This document shows, piece by piece, positions 26,496 to 37,780 of a DNA stretch of 64,000 bases; the first letter of the stretch is position 1, and each line of letters starts with the position of its first letter. The position numbers and the translations under genes are program-made. Under the pieces are notes generated by a model that ran no database searches, was not told the DNA's origin, and saw nothing but the letters and a program-made list of their open reading frames with translations. The DNA is taken from assembly GCF_028714775.1 (NCBI RefSeq), contig NZ_JAQTLS010000007.1:124001-188000 (forward strand). Direction: 5' to 3'. This stretch comes from Thiothrix sp. (GTDB lineage: Bacteria; Pseudomonadota; Gammaproteobacteria; Thiotrichales; Thiotrichaceae).

Positions 26496-26509
26496 TTGAC
26501 AAATGTCAA
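26496..26509 (-). promoter_or_regulatory. FNR/DNR-type operator before hemerythrin copy 2
   Basis: Perfect dyad TTGAC-AAAT-GTCAA, extended to CTTGACA..TGTCAAG. It matches the FNR-family half-site TTGAY. Its centre (26502.5) predicts a class II start site near 26461, and TACCCT at 26473-26468 sits where the -10 box should be. The GTG start is 33 bases further. The GTCAA form is also accepted by NO-responsive DNR/NnrR relatives. Which regulator binds is inference. Confidence 0.55.
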
Positions 26510-26664
26510 GCCAAGATCGTCAACTGGAGGCTAATCCTTAGAAGCATGACGTTTATCGGAAAAATCCTCCCCCACAGACGTTTTCCCACAGAACCCCTTA
26601 TAACCAGCTAAAATAGGTGCGTGCTTTATGGGCATAGTTTTTATGGATGAAAACGGAGATATGT

Positions 26665-27060
26665 ATGAGCTTTATCAGTGAATTTAAAGAATTTGCCATG
26701 AAAGGCAATGTAGTGGACTTAGCCGTTGGTGTCATCATCGGCGGCGCATTCGGCAAGATTGTTACCTCCTTCGTGGGGGATGTGGTCATGCCCGTCATCG
26801 GTACGCTGGTGGGTGGGGTTAATTTCAGCGATTTGGCGATTGTATTACAGCAAGCACAAGGGGAAGCCCCGGCAGTGCTACTCAAATACGGCGCGTTCCT
26901 CCAAACTGTTTTTGACTTTTTAATCATTGCTTTGGCTATTTTCCTTGCGATCAAAGCGATGAATAAATTCAAACGCAAAGAGGAAGCTGCCGCCCCGGCT
27001 GCCCCTTCCGCCGAAGCAGTCCTGCTGAGCGAAATCCGCGATTTGTTACAACACAAATAA
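26665..27060 (+). CDS. mscL: Large-conductance mechanosensitive channel MscL
   Basis: 131-residue inner-membrane channel that opens under osmotic down-shock. The start [20 protein letters not shown] and the first helix [20 protein letters not shown] are diagnostic; the second helix is near residues 70-95, and the C-terminal bundle ends [13 protein letters not shown] use ATG 26665 (GGAG at 7 bases upstream); an in-frame ATG six codons earlier is less likely. A hairpin follows at 27086-27114. Confidence 0.95.
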   Translation: MSFISEFKEFAMKGNVVDLAVGVIIGGAFGKIVTSFVGDVVMPVIGTLVGGVNFSDLAIVLQQAQGEAPAVLLKYGAFLQTVFDFLIIALAIFLAIKAMNKFKRKEEAAAPAAPSAEAVLLSEIRDLLQHK

Positions 27061-27085
27061 TTCACACGGGTGTTCCCCTAAAGAA

Positions 27086-27114
27086 AGAAGGAGTCAGGAC
27101 ACCTGATTCCTTCT
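27086..27114 (+). terminator. Hairpin after mscL
   Basis: Thirteen-base stem AGAAGGAGTCAGG / CCTGATTCCTTCT with one G-U pair and a 3-base loop, starting 26 bases after the mscL stop. The T run expected of an intrinsic terminator is absent, so it may be a weak terminator or an mRNA-stabilising end. Confidence 0.5.
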
Positions 27115-27143
27115 ACACTTAGAAAAAATCAGGGAGCACCGCT

Positions 27144-28580
27144 ATGAGCACAACTTTACTTCACCCCGCCCGCCGCAAATTCCTGCTGGATTCCCTAGCA
27201 ATCGCCGCGAGCATACCTGCCTTTTACCACCCCATCAGCGCAAGCGCTGACAATGCCGCCGTTTCCAACAGCAATGTGCGTTTCTTGTTGCGCAATGACG
27301 CCGACTACCTCAAACACCGCCAGATTTTCAATAAGCGCATTACTGCCATGCCCAAAATCATCGCGGTTTGCGCCAATGAAAAAGGGGTGCAAGAAGCGAT
27401 CCTGTACGCACGTCAGGCGAACTTGCCAGTCGCGGTCAAAAGTGGTGGGCACAGCTTTGAAGGCTTTTCCACCAATGACGGCGGGTTAATGATTGACCTG
27501 TCGGGCATGAACATGCCGCGCTACGACCAAGCCAGCAAAGTGCTGACCGTGCAACCGGGGGCGAAACTGGAAAACGTGTACGGTTTCCTAAATATGCACG
27601 GGCGTTTACTGCCAGCGGGTTCTTGTGCAAGCGTCGGGGCAGGAGGCTTAACCTTGGGCGGCGGCTATGGCTTTTTCGCCCGCCAATACGGCCTGACTTG
27701 CGACCACTTGCAACGGGTACGCCTAGTCGATGGCAAAGGTAACTTGCTCGACTCCAAGGATGACCCGGAACTGCTATGGGCGTGCAAAGGCGGCGGCAAT
27801 GGTAATTTCGGCATCATTACCGAGATGGAATTCAAAACCCAACCCGCACCCGCGACCTTTAGCGGCTACCGTTACAAATACCGCAACTTGACGCCCGAAG
27901 CTGCTACCCAATTGGCGGAACGCTGGTTTGGGCTGATGAAAACCTTGCCCAATACCTGCTATTCGGCATGGGTGCTGAACGGCAAACAACTGACTGTGTT
28001 GCTGACCGACACCAACCCTACCCCAACGGCGGAACTCAAAATTATCCTTGCCAAGCTGAAAACCGGCGCAAGTGACATTATGACGCCGCGCCAAGATCAG
28101 TTCCTCACTGGCATCCAGCGTTACCGGGGCGGTACGGAACCGATGTATTTCAAAAACGTCTCCGCTGGTTATTACAACGGTTTCAATGACCTGAAAGCCT
28201 TGCTGCCCGCCATTTGCAAGAAAATCGCCGCCCCCAAAATGACCACGCTGTTGCAGATCAACACCTTGGGCGGGGCAATTAACAACCCGGCGCTGGAAAG
28301 CACGGCAGCTTACCCACACCGTAAATTTGGCTTCTTGGGCGAATTGCAGACCTATTACGACAAGCCCACCCAAACCAAGGACGCGGAACAGGTGGTGCGT
28401 GAAATACAGGGGATGTTCGCGGCAGGTGGTATCAAGGCGCATTACCGCAATTACCCCGACGTGGAAATCAAGGCGTGGGAAACGGCGTATTACGGGGCGA
28501 ATTATCCGCGCTTACAGGCGCTGAAACGCAAGCTTGACCCGGATAATGTGATCCGGCATCCGCAGAGTGTGCGTGTGTAA
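27144..28580 (+). CDS. Tat-exported FAD-binding oxidase (BBE / PCMH type)
   Basis: 478 residues. The N-terminus has a twin-arginine signal (Arg10-Arg11 in PARRKFLLDSLAIAAS, cleavage near residue 34), so the folded flavoprotein is exported to the periplasm. The PCMH FAD domain follows (AVKSGGHSFEGFSTNDGGL near residue 100 and GAGGLTLGGGYGFFARQYGL near 165). The C-terminus has the berberine-bridge-enzyme segment YYGANYPRLQALKRKLDPDN. Relatives oxidise sugars, alcohols or alkaloids; the His-Cys double flavin link is only half visible (His in GGHSF). Substrate is unknown. Confidence 0.85.
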   Translation: MSTTLLHPARRKFLLDSLAIAASIPAFYHPISASADNAAVSNSNVRFLLRNDADYLKHRQIFNKRITAMPKIIAVCANEKGVQEAILYARQANLPVAVKSGGHSFEGFSTNDGGLMIDLSGMNMPRYDQASKVLTVQPGAKLENVYGFLNMHGRLLPAGSCASVGAGGLTLGGGYGFFARQYGLTCDHLQRVRLVDGKGNLLDSKDDPELLWACKGGGNGNFGIITEMEFKTQPAPATFSGYRYKYRNLTPEAATQLAERWFGLMKTLPNTCYSAWVLNGKQLTVLLTDTNPTPTAELKIILAKLKTGASDIMTPRQDQFLTGIQRYRGGTEPMYFKNVSAGYYNGFNDLKALLPAICKKIAAPKMTTLLQINTLGGAINNPALESTAAYPHRKFGFLGELQTYYDKPTQTKDAEQVVREIQGMFAAGGIKAHYRNYPDVEIKAWETAYYGANYPRLQALKRKLDPDNVIRHPQSVRV

Positions 28581-28603
28581 AAAGCAGAAAGCCGCAAACC
28601 ATA

Positions 28604-28634
28604 GGCTACGGCTTGATCCAACAACACCGTAGCC
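28604..28634 (+). terminator. Inverted repeat after the FAD oxidase gene
   Basis: Perfect 8-base stem GGCTACGG/CCGTAGCC with a 15-base loop, 24 bases past the stop. No T run follows, so its role as a terminator is uncertain. The rest of 28581-28778 shows nothing else I can name. Confidence 0.3.
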
Positions 28635-28778
28635 ATCCCTTTATCCAAAACGTTACTGCGGGCAGTTTCCCAGTAAAACCCGTAACCCGCACACCGTTAC
28701 GAACAAAACCGCCTAATAAATTCCCCCCTTAACATTACGCCTTGGTAAACTTACCCCATCTTTTCTGCGAGACCGCGT

Positions 28779-31180
28779 ATGCCAGCTCCCAGCCATCGCC
28801 GTAGTTCATTCACTGCCAAGCGCATATTCACCGACCGTGATGAAGCCCGTGCTTTATTTGCCACGCAATACAGCACACGGCAAGCAGCAGATGAATACCG
28901 GGTGCTGAACTTTTCCGGGATCGGTGGGCAAGGTAAATCAGCACTGTGCGGGCAGTTTGAACAATACCTCCAAACTGTCCCCACCTCAGACACGCAACAG
29001 CACGCATGGGCAAAACTCGATTTTGAGGATGGCAACAAACGCCACCCCATTGCAGCATTACTGGCATTGCGCCTGCAATTGGCAGAAACCAGTAAGTTGT
29101 GGTTTCCTGCTTTTGACACAGCATTTGCGCGTTACTTCGCCATCACGCAGGCAGGACGTAATCTGGAAACCAGCCACCCCGAACTGTTCCGGCAACCACA
29201 CGATTTGTTGCAAAGTTTAGCATCCATTGCTGAAACCGTGACAGGTTTACCATTGATCAGCAAAGCCATTGAGCGTCTGAAAAACGCATCCTGCAACAAT
29301 GGCTGGAACGGCGCGGCAATGACTTGTTGCAAGGGCTGGAAGCACTGCCCCAATACCAACTGGAAGAAAAATTGGTGGTGTACTTCGGTGCAGATGTAGA
29401 CGGCTGGTTACATAACACTGTCAATGCCCCGCAACGGCGCATCGTGTTGCTGTATGACACCTACGAAGCCTTGTGGCGTGACAGCCCCAACAAAACCGAC
29501 CCGTTAGTGGATAAGTGGGTGCGGAAACTGGTTGGAGAAACACCCGGTGTGTTGCACGTCATGTTAGGACGCGAAACACTCACTTGGGCAAACCATGACC
29601 CGGCTGAGTGGCAGGACATCATTACGCCCTACCCACTCGATAACCTGACAGATACGGATGCCGACAGCTTCTTGCAAGCCGTACCGATTGTGGAAGATGA
29701 CATCCGCACCCGGATTGTGGAAAGTGCCAAAGGTGTTCCATTTTACCTCAGTTTGCAGGTTGACCAATACGAAGGCAGCAAACGGCGCGGCATCATTCCG
29801 CAAGTGCAAGATTACGGAGGCAAAGAACCCGAAATACTCGCCCGCTTCATCAGCCACTTGCCGGACGCCATGCGCAGTGCCTTGCGGGTTGCCGCTTATC
29901 CGCGATGGCTAGATGCAACCTTGTTCCTCAATTTATCGGGAAAATTTCTGGGTGGCGCAGCCGTCATCAGCTTGCATGAACTGACCACTTATTCCTTTTG
30001 GACGAAACAAGCAGATCGGTATTTCCTGCACGCGGTCATGCGTGATTACCTGCAAATGGAATACCTTGAACGCGAAGCAACTCTTTACCGCAATATCCAC
30101 CAATACTTGTTCGAGCACTATGACCGCAAGCTACAGGCCCTCACATCAGCCCGCGAATTGACGGAAGAACACACGGAAGCCATCAACGAAGGTGCGTACC
30201 ATCTGGAAGCCATTGCCCGTCCCAAAACCCCCTATTGGGTAGGCAAATACCGTGAAATGTTCCACCTAGCTGGGCAATGGATAACGTTAGAACCACTACT
30301 AACACGTTCACTCCAGATTTTGGAAGAAATCGGCGACCAATTCGGCGAGGGCACGACGATCAACAATATCTCGCAAATCTACTGTACTCGTTGCGACTAT
30401 AACACCGCGCTTGACCTCTTCAATAAATCAATCATCATTCAACAGAAAATCGACGACAAATCCGGCGAAAGCATAACACTCAACAATATCTCGCAAATCC
30501 ATCATAACCGTGGCGACTACGACACGGCACTTGAGTTCCTCAAAAAGTCACTTGCCATTCAACAGAAAATCGGCGATAAATTCGGCGAAGGCATAACACT
30601 CAACAATATCTCGCAAATCCACCATGATCGTAACGACTACGACACCGCACTCAAGTTCATAAAAAGGTCGCTCGCTATTCAGCAGAGAATAGGTGACAAA
30701 TTTGGTGAAAGCACCACGCTCAACAATATTTCACGAATCTATTATGCTCGCGGCGACTTCGATGTTGCCCTCGAATACTTTAAAAGATCACTCAGCATTA
30801 CGCAGGAAATTGGAGATAAAAAAGGCATGGGCATAACGCTCAATAATATCTCACAAATCTATGACATACGCGGCAACTACAACACTGCTCTCGAATACCT
30901 GCAACAGTCACTCGTCATTCAGCAGGAAATTGGAGATAAGGCAGGTTTATGTGCAACCTTGTTTAACATCGCAGCTATACACTGGAAAAATTGTGAACAA
31001 GACGAAGCAAAACGGAAATGGCTCAAAGTCTACAGCATCGCTAAACAGATTAATTTAGCGCAAGCACTTCAAGCACTGGAAAGTATAGCTGGACAACTCA
31101 GCCTATCCGATGGGCTGCAAGGCTGGGAGATGCTGGCACAACAGATGGAGCAAACGGAAGAGCCAGAAACATCGGGCTGA
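28779..31180 (+). pseudogene. STAND-type NTPase with TPR repeats, split by a frameshift
   Basis: Two frames together encode one protein. Frame 1 (28779-29399) has Walker A GIGGQGKS (residues 47-54) and stays sensible up to KAIERLK. After the A run at 29280-29284 (five A) the sense continues one frame back with EKRILQQWLERRGNDLLQG, then Walker B RRIVLLYDTYEAL and, from about 30300 on, six TPR units to 31180. One extra A would restore an 800-residue protein. No effector domain precedes the NTPase. It could be a broken gene, an assembly error, or a slippage site (G AAA AAC is only a poor slippery heptamer). Such NTPase-TPR proteins often act as signal sensors, some in phage defence; that role is inferred. 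VapBC follows. Confidence 0.75.
30340..30960 (+). repeat. 120-base tandem repeat coding for TPR units
   Basis: The phrase CAACAATATCTCGCAAATC recurs near 30361, 30481, 30601, 30721 and 30841, exactly 120 bases apart, with drift to the right. Each unit encodes 40 residues (LNNISQIHHNRGDYDTALEF pattern), the longer TPR form found in NTPase-linked repeats. High DNA identity between units points to recent expansion. Confidence 0.9.
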
Positions 31181-31260
31181 AAATCGACTTACAGGCTTAT
31201 TCACTTCCTTACATTCTGCTACACTAAAATTCAGTAAGAAATGATAAGGCAGGTAAGATT

Positions 31261-31494
31261 ATGCTAGCAACATTGACCAGCAAAGGACAAGTCACCATCC
31301 CCAAAACGGCACGGGATGCCCTGCATTTAAATCCCGGCGACCGTATCGAATTTGTGTTTGCCGACAACGGACGCCTGTTCCTACTGCCTGTCACACGCCC
31401 GGTACGCACCTTGAAAGGAATGCTGCCCAAGCCTGCCAAACCAGTAACACTGGAGGCCATGGATAACGCCATCACGCAGGCCATCACCCCATGA
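31261..31494 (+). CDS. vapB: VapB/AbrB-type antitoxin
   Basis: 77-residue protein with an AbrB/MazE swapped-hairpin DNA-binding domain (TLTSKGQVTIPKTARDALHL, PGDRIEFVF). The C-terminal tail (residues 50-77) should neutralise the toxin. ATG 31261 has AGGCAGG about 8 bases upstream. It forms an ATGA overlap with the PIN-domain toxin gene, the usual antitoxin-first order. It probably represses its own promoter in the 80-base upstream gap. Confidence 0.9.
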   Translation: MLATLTSKGQVTIPKTARDALHLNPGDRIEFVFADNGRLFLLPVTRPVRTLKGMLPKPAKPVTLEAMDNAITQAITP

Positions 31495-31889
31495 TCGGCT
31501 TGGATACCAACGTATTGGTGCGCTATCTCACGCAAGATGACCCCGCACAGGCAGAAGTAGCAAGTGCTTTCATTGAACAGCAGCTTTCCTCCAACAGCCC
31601 CGGCATTATCAGTCATATCGTGCTGTGCGAAGTGGGCTGGGTGCTTTCACGCGCCTATCACTATTCGCGGGAACAAGTGGCAGAAACGCTGAATGCCATT
31701 CTCACCTGCCAAGAGTTTCAGGTGGAATCGGCAGATTTGGCTATTCTGGCATGGCAAGATTATGTGCAGGGCAACGCCGACTTTTCCGATTACCTCATCG
31801 GACGCACTCATCAACGCCTAGGTGCAAGCCATACCGTCACATTTGACCGCAAAGCGGCTGGCGCAGCCACCTTCAAACTGTTGGGTTAA
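31491..31889 (+). CDS. vapC: VapC PIN-domain ribonuclease toxin
   Basis: 132 residues. PIN-domain acidic residues are visible: Asp5 in MIGLDTNVLVRYL, Glu near 46 in VLCEVGWVLSRAY, Asp near 97 in ADFSDYLIG and Asp near 117 in TVTFDRKAAG. The enzyme would cleave tRNA or rRNA when the antitoxin is lost. Co-translated with vapB. It sits between the frameshifted NTPase gene and radC, so it marks the end of a small accessory patch. Confidence 0.92.
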   Translation: MIGLDTNVLVRYLTQDDPAQAEVASAFIEQQLSSNSPGIISHIVLCEVGWVLSRAYHYSREQVAETLNAILTCQEFQVESADLAILAWQDYVQGNADFSDYLIGRTHQRLGASHTVTFDRKAAGAATFKLLG

Positions 31890-31900
31890 GCTAGAACCTC

Positions 31901-32572
31901 CTACAACATCCCCCTCTCCGCAAACGACACCACCTGATCCCCCACCACAAAGTGATCCAGCACCCGCACATCAATCAGGTGCAGCGCATCTTTCAGCTTT
32001 TTGGTGATGCGTTCATCCGCTTGGCTGGGTTCCGCCACGCCGGACGGGTGGTTATGCGCGAAAATTACCGCAGCAGCATTGTGGTGCAGCGCCCGCCGCA
32101 CCACTTCACGCGGATGCACCGATGCGCCATCAATCGTGCCCCGGAACATTTCCTCGTACTGGATCACCCGATGGCGGTTATCCAAAAACAGGCAAGAAAA
32201 CACCTCGAAATGGTAATCACGCAGCTTGGAAGTCAGGTAGAAACGCACCGCCTCCGGGTCAACCATCGGGTCGCCACGCCGCAGCTTTTCCCCCAGATAG
32301 CGGCGTGACATTTCCAGCACCGCTTGCAGTTGCACATACTTGGCTTCGCCCATACCTTGCACTGCACAAAATTTTTGTGCGTCTGCATCAAACAATTGTC
32401 GTAAACTACCGAATCCTTGCAATAGCTCGCGAGCCAGATCAACGGCGGTTTTGCCCCTGATCCCGACACGCAGGAAAATTGCCAGCAATTCCGCATCGGA
32501 CAAGGCGTGTGCACCGCGTGACAGCAGTTTTTCACGCGGACGTTCATCCAAAGGCCAGTCAGTAATTGCCAT
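31901..32572 (-). CDS. radC: RadC-family JAB/MPN domain protein
   Basis: 223 residues from ATG 32572 ([17 protein letters not shown], the conserved RadC start); an open frame of 12 more codons exists upstream. It has a helix-hairpin-helix part ([15 protein letters not shown]) and the JAMM metal motif [14 protein letters not shown] near residue 170-185. Historical assignment as a DNA repair protein is doubtful; the metalloprotease-like domain has no proven substrate. It is divergent from coaBC, with a 41-base gap. Confidence 0.92.
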   Translation of the reverse strand: MAITDWPLDERPREKLLSRGAHALSDAELLAIFLRVGIRGKTAVDLARELLQGFGSLRQLFDADAQKFCAVQGMGEAKYVQLQAVLEMSRRYLGEKLRRGDPMVDPEAVRFYLTSKLRDYHFEVFSCLFLDNRHRVIQYEEMFRGTIDGASVHPREVVRRALHHNAAAVIFAHNHPSGVAEPSQADERITKKLKDALHLIDVRVLDHFVVGDQVVSFAERGML

Positions 32573-32613
32573 AGTGTTTCGCTTTTTATTTATTGGGTTC
32601 GGACGCAAATCTT

Positions 32614-33834
32614 ATGTCATTCCTCCCCGGCAAAAACATCCTTTTAGGGATAAGTGGCGGTATCGCCGCCTATAAATCCGCCGAACTGGTACGCCTGTTA
32701 CGCAAGCAAGGCGCAAACGTGCGGGTGTGCATGACTGCCGCCGCGCAAGAATTCATTACCCCGCTGACCCTGCAAGCCCTGTCCGGCAACCCGGTACACA
32801 CCGAATTGCTCGATCCGCAAGCCGAATTGGGCATGGGGCATATTGAGCTGGCGCGTTGGGCGGATGCCATCCTGATTGCCCCGGCGACAGCGAATACCTT
32901 GGCACGCCTGACTTACGGGCTGGCGGATGATTTGTTGAATACGGTTTGCCTTGCCAGCAAAGCACCGCTGGCGGTTGCGCCCGCCATGAACCAGCAGATG
33001 TGGAGAAACCCCGCAACCCAGCACAATATCCGCATCTTGCAGGAACGCGGCATCCGTGTCTTTGGCCCCGGTGAAGGCGAACAAGCCTGCGGTGATACAG
33101 GTTTGGGGCGGATGTTGGAAGCTGCCGAATTGGTGCAAACACTGGAAACCTGTTGCGCCACCAGCCAAGCGTTGCACGGCACGCGGGTGCTGATTACCGC
33201 AGGTCCGACCCGCGAACCGATTGACCCGGTACGTTTCCTCACCAACCGCAGTTCCGGTAAGATGGGTTACGCCGTGGCATTAGCCGCCGCTAAAATGGGT
33301 GCGGAAGTGGTGCTGGTTTCCGGCCCGGTTGCGCTCGAATGCCCGCCGGGGGTGAAGCGCATCCTCACCGAATCCGCCGCCGACATGCTCAAAGCCACCT
33401 GCGAACAGGCACAACAGGCGAACCTGTTCATCGCCACCGCCGCCGTTGCCGATTACACCCCGATGGAAGTCGCGGGACGCAAAATCAAAAAGAATGCCGA
33501 AACCTTAAGCATCGAGATGAAGCGCACCACCGACATACTGGCGACCATCAAGCGCGAACACCCGCACCTGTTTACCGTAGGCTTTGCGGCTGAAACCCAC
33601 GACCTGATGGAATACGCCCGCAGCAAACTGGAACGCAAAGGCATCGACATGATCGCCGCCAATTCTGTCGCAGATGGCAAAGCCTTCGACCAGCCTACCA
33701 ATGCACTGGAAGTTGTGTGGAAAGACGGGCATCATTCGTTCCCAGAAATGAGCAAGCAACGCCTTGCCGAAGAATTGATGGCACTCGTCGCCGCACACTA
33801 CAAGCAACGGAAAACCTCAGATGACCCGGATTGA
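32614..33834 (+). CDS. coaBC: Bifunctional phosphopantothenoylcysteine decarboxylase / synthase CoaBC
   Basis: Makes 4'-phosphopantetheine from phosphopantothenate and cysteine in coenzyme A synthesis. The FMN-dependent CoaC half (residues 1-190) shows [19 protein letters not shown] and PAMNQQMW; the CoaB half shows [20 protein letters not shown] and [10 protein letters not shown] use ATG 32614, which gives [11 protein letters not shown]; a TTG seven codons earlier is also possible. It overlaps dut by 14 bases, a common gammaproteobacterial pairing. Confidence 0.95.
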   Translation: MSFLPGKNILLGISGGIAAYKSAELVRLLRKQGANVRVCMTAAAQEFITPLTLQALSGNPVHTELLDPQAELGMGHIELARWADAILIAPATANTLARLTYGLADDLLNTVCLASKAPLAVAPAMNQQMWRNPATQHNIRILQERGIRVFGPGEGEQACGDTGLGRMLEAAELVQTLETCCATSQALHGTRVLITAGPTREPIDPVRFLTNRSSGKMGYAVALAAAKMGAEVVLVSGPVALECPPGVKRILTESAADMLKATCEQAQQANLFIATAAVADYTPMEVAGRKIKKNAETLSIEMKRTTDILATIKREHPHLFTVGFAAETHDLMEYARSKLERKGIDMIAANSVADGKAFDQPTNALEVVWKDGHHSFPEMSKQRLAEELMALVAAHYKQRKTSDDPD

Positions 33835-34276
33835 ATACAAAATCCTCGACCCCCGCATCGGCACTGCATTCCCCCTCCCCGACTACGCCACCGCTGGCTC
33901 CGCAGGTATGGACTTACGCGCCTGCCTCGACGACGCCATTGTGCTGAATCCAGGGGACACCACGCTAATCCCCACCGGGCTTGCCATCCACATCGGCGAC
34001 CCCGGCCTTGCGGCGGTGATTTTGCCGCGTTCTGGGCTTGGGCATAAACACGGCATTGTGCTGGGCAATTTGGTGGGTTTGATCGACTCCGACTATCAGG
34101 GGCAGTTGCTGATTTCCTGCTGGAACCGTGGCAAGGACAGTTTCACCATCCAACCCGGCGAACGTGTTGCGCAACTGGTATTCGTGCCAGTGGTGCAAGT
34201 CGCGTTGCAACAAGTGGAAGATTTCGACCAATCACACCGGGGCGAAGGCGGCTTCGGGCATTCAGGGACACATTGA
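33821..34276 (+). CDS. dut: dUTP diphosphatase
   Basis: Trimeric dUTPase of 151 residues that hydrolyses dUTP to dUMP and pyrophosphate. All five motifs are seen: [36 protein letters not shown] and the C-terminal [10 protein letters not shown]. Starts inside the end of coaBC and is followed after two bases by the DUF3144 gene. Confidence 0.97.
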   Translation: MTRIEYKILDPRIGTAFPLPDYATAGSAGMDLRACLDDAIVLNPGDTTLIPTGLAIHIGDPGLAAVILPRSGLGHKHGIVLGNLVGLIDSDYQGQLLISCWNRGKDSFTIQPGERVAQLVFVPVVQVALQQVEDFDQSHRGEGGFGHSGTH

Positions 34277-34278
34277 AT

Positions 34279-36065
<1,787 letters not shown>

Positions 36066-36093
36066 GGTTTAGAATTTTTATTATAAACCCCGC

Positions 36094-36134
36094 ATCCCAC
36101 CCGGCTTTCCCTCGAAACCGGATGGAAGCGGGAT
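36094..36134 (-). terminator. Possible terminator after the SPOR lipoprotein gene
   Basis: Nested inverted repeats CCGGCTTTC/GAAACCGG (36101-36109, 36114-36121) and ATCCC/GGGAT outside, starting 17 bases beyond the stop. A T-poor tail makes this a weak call. Confidence 0.3.
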
Positions 36135-36150
36135 ACACTCACACAAACGA

Positions 36151-36747
36151 TTAGCGGGTGGTGTAGAAGGCGTCCGGCACTGTAGAACGGACGCGCCCTA
36201 AGCTGGCTTTAGCTTCACTCGCGCTGCTGTAAGGGATACGCACTTTATAGTAACCGCCAACCTGATCAATCACAGCAGTAAAACCGGCTGATTGCATCTG
36301 GCTGCGCATTGCTTCGGCGGTATTGCGGTTCGGGCTGGCAATTACTTGCACAGCGTATGAACCTGTTGCACTGCCATTGCTACCGCCGCCGGAACCGTAA
36401 GAAGACGAACCGGAACCGCTGTAGTCATAGTAACTGCCGGAAGTACCAGACGTGCCAGTAGTGCTGCTGCCACCGTAATAGCTGTCGTAGCCAGAACCAG
36501 ACGTGCTTCCGCCTGTCGTCGAGCCGTTGCCATAATCGTAGTAAGATGAACCCGTACTTGCAGCAGGAGCCGTTGTGCCCGTGCCGTAATCATACCCAGT
36601 CGATCCACCCGCATTATAGGCCGTGCTGGTATTACCGTAGTCACCCGTTGCAGATGCCTGCGGAGTAGCTCCCGGCATCGGTGCGCAACCAGACATAAAT
36701 ACCGCCAGAGTAAGGCTGGCTGCCCCCAATTTTGCTTTGCTTTGCAT
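36151..36747 (-). CDS. SPOR-domain lipoprotein with Gly/Ser/Tyr-rich linker
   Basis: 198 residues. The lipobox FMSGC puts the lipidated cysteine at residue 21. Residues 25-128 are a low-complexity Gly-Ser-Thr-Tyr linker with repeated SYYDYG blocks. The C-terminal SPOR domain (about 129-198, SYAVQVIASPNRNTAEAMRS, GYYKVRIPYSSASEAKASL) binds denuded glycan strands at division sites. It should be an outer-membrane lipoprotein spanning to the septal peptidoglycan; RlpA-type activity is absent because no double-psi barrel is present. Confidence 0.85.
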   Translation of the reverse strand: MQSKAKLGAASLTLAVFMSGCAPMPGATPQASATGDYGNTSTAYNAGGSTGYDYGTGTTAPAASTGSSYYDYGNGSTTGGSTSGSGYDSYYGGSSTTGTSGTSGSYYDYSGSGSSSYGSGGGSNGSATGSYAVQVIASPNRNTAEAMRSQMQSAGFTAVIDQVGGYYKVRIPYSSASEAKASLGRVRSTVPDAFYTTR

Positions 36748-36819
36748 AAGTTTTTTCGCCCTAAGTAGTTGTAGTTTTGATAGACAATCTTATATTTCCA
36801 AAGTTTCCTAAACAAGGAT

Positions 36820-37773
36820 TCAATTCGAGGAAAAGTGATCGTATCCACGCCTTTTATCAGAAAAAGCGTAATTCACCAACAATCCCTGTTGATTCTTATC
36901 CATTTTTCCAATAGCGGTAATTTTAACACCCAGCTCACCTGCTGCTTGCTGAACTTGCCCGAATGCTTCCGCTGGCAAGGTAAACAGCAATTCATAATCA
37001 TCACCGCCCGTCAGGGCAAACCCCAAACGTTGTTCTTCCGGCAGTTGCAACAAAGCGGGTGAAAATGGCAAACAAGCGTGATCCAGCCGCGCCCCCAACC
37101 CTGAAGCCTTGAGGATATGCCCCAAATCCCCCAGCAGACCGTCAGAAATATCCATACAAGCATGGGCATATTCGCCCAAAACACCTGCCAACACATTGCG
37201 CGGCGTCGGGTAATTGAGCCGCCTGACGCAGTATTCCGCAGCCTCCACAGGCATTTGCAACCGCTGTTGCACCACTGCTAAACCTGCTGCCGCATCCCCC
37301 AATGTGCCCGAAACGCAAATCAGGTCGCCATCCTGTGCGGCACTGCGTAACAACCCGCCCCCTGTCGGCACAAACCCCATCACCTGCACGGTAATGCTCA
37401 ATGCGCCACGGGTGGTGTCTCCCCCAATGAGAAAAATGCCGTGCTGTTGCGCCAATTCCCGCATCCCACGGGCAAATTCGCTGATCCACTCGCGGTTCGC
37501 CTCGGGCATGGAAATCGCAAGCGTAAACCACGCAGGCTCTGCCCCCATCGCCGCCAAATCACTTAAGTTTACCGCCAAGGCTTTGTAACCAATCGCGTGG
37601 GGCGGCGTTTCGGGTGGGAAATGGATACCCGCATTAAAGGTATCGACAGAAATGACCAGCTCACGCTTGGGCGGAAGGCGCAGGATAGCAGCATCGTCAC
37701 CAACACCGATGCGCACGGAATCTGGCGCACCTTGCCAGTGGAAATAATCGCGGATGAGGTCGAATTCAGACAT
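36820..37773 (-). CDS. thiL: Thiamine-monophosphate kinase ThiL
   Basis: Phosphorylates thiamine monophosphate to the active diphosphate. 317 residues from ATG 37773 (MSEFDLIRDYFH); the frame is open 32 codons further. AIR-synthase-like motifs include GVGDDAAILRLP, SVDTFNAGIHF, GGDTTRGALSI, MDISDGLLGDLGHIL and ALTGGDDYELLFT. The next gene, lolD, ends 7 bases upstream, so thiL follows the Lol genes on one strand. Confidence 0.95.
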   Translation of the reverse strand: MSEFDLIRDYFHWQGAPDSVRIGVGDDAAILRLPPKRELVISVDTFNAGIHFPPETPPHAIGYKALAVNLSDLAAMGAEPAWFTLAISMPEANREWISEFARGMRELAQQHGIFLIGGDTTRGALSITVQVMGFVPTGGGLLRSAAQDGDLICVSGTLGDAAAGLAVVQQRLQMPVEAAEYCVRRLNYPTPRNVLAGVLGEYAHACMDISDGLLGDLGHILKASGLGARLDHACLPFSPALLQLPEEQRLGFALTGGDDYELLFTLPAEAFGQVQQAAGELGVKITAIGKMDKNQQGLLVNYAFSDKRRGYDHFSSN

Positions 37774-37780
37774 GGGAATT

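Noticed and set aside
29280-29285. Programmed -1 frameshift site
   Set aside because: The context G AAA AAC lacks the X XXY YYZ form and no clear downstream stem is seen; a deletion or read error is simpler.
30340-30960. Regular repeats resembling a CRISPR array
   Set aside because: The 120-base period is in frame with a TPR-coding gene; no spacers of unrelated sequence.
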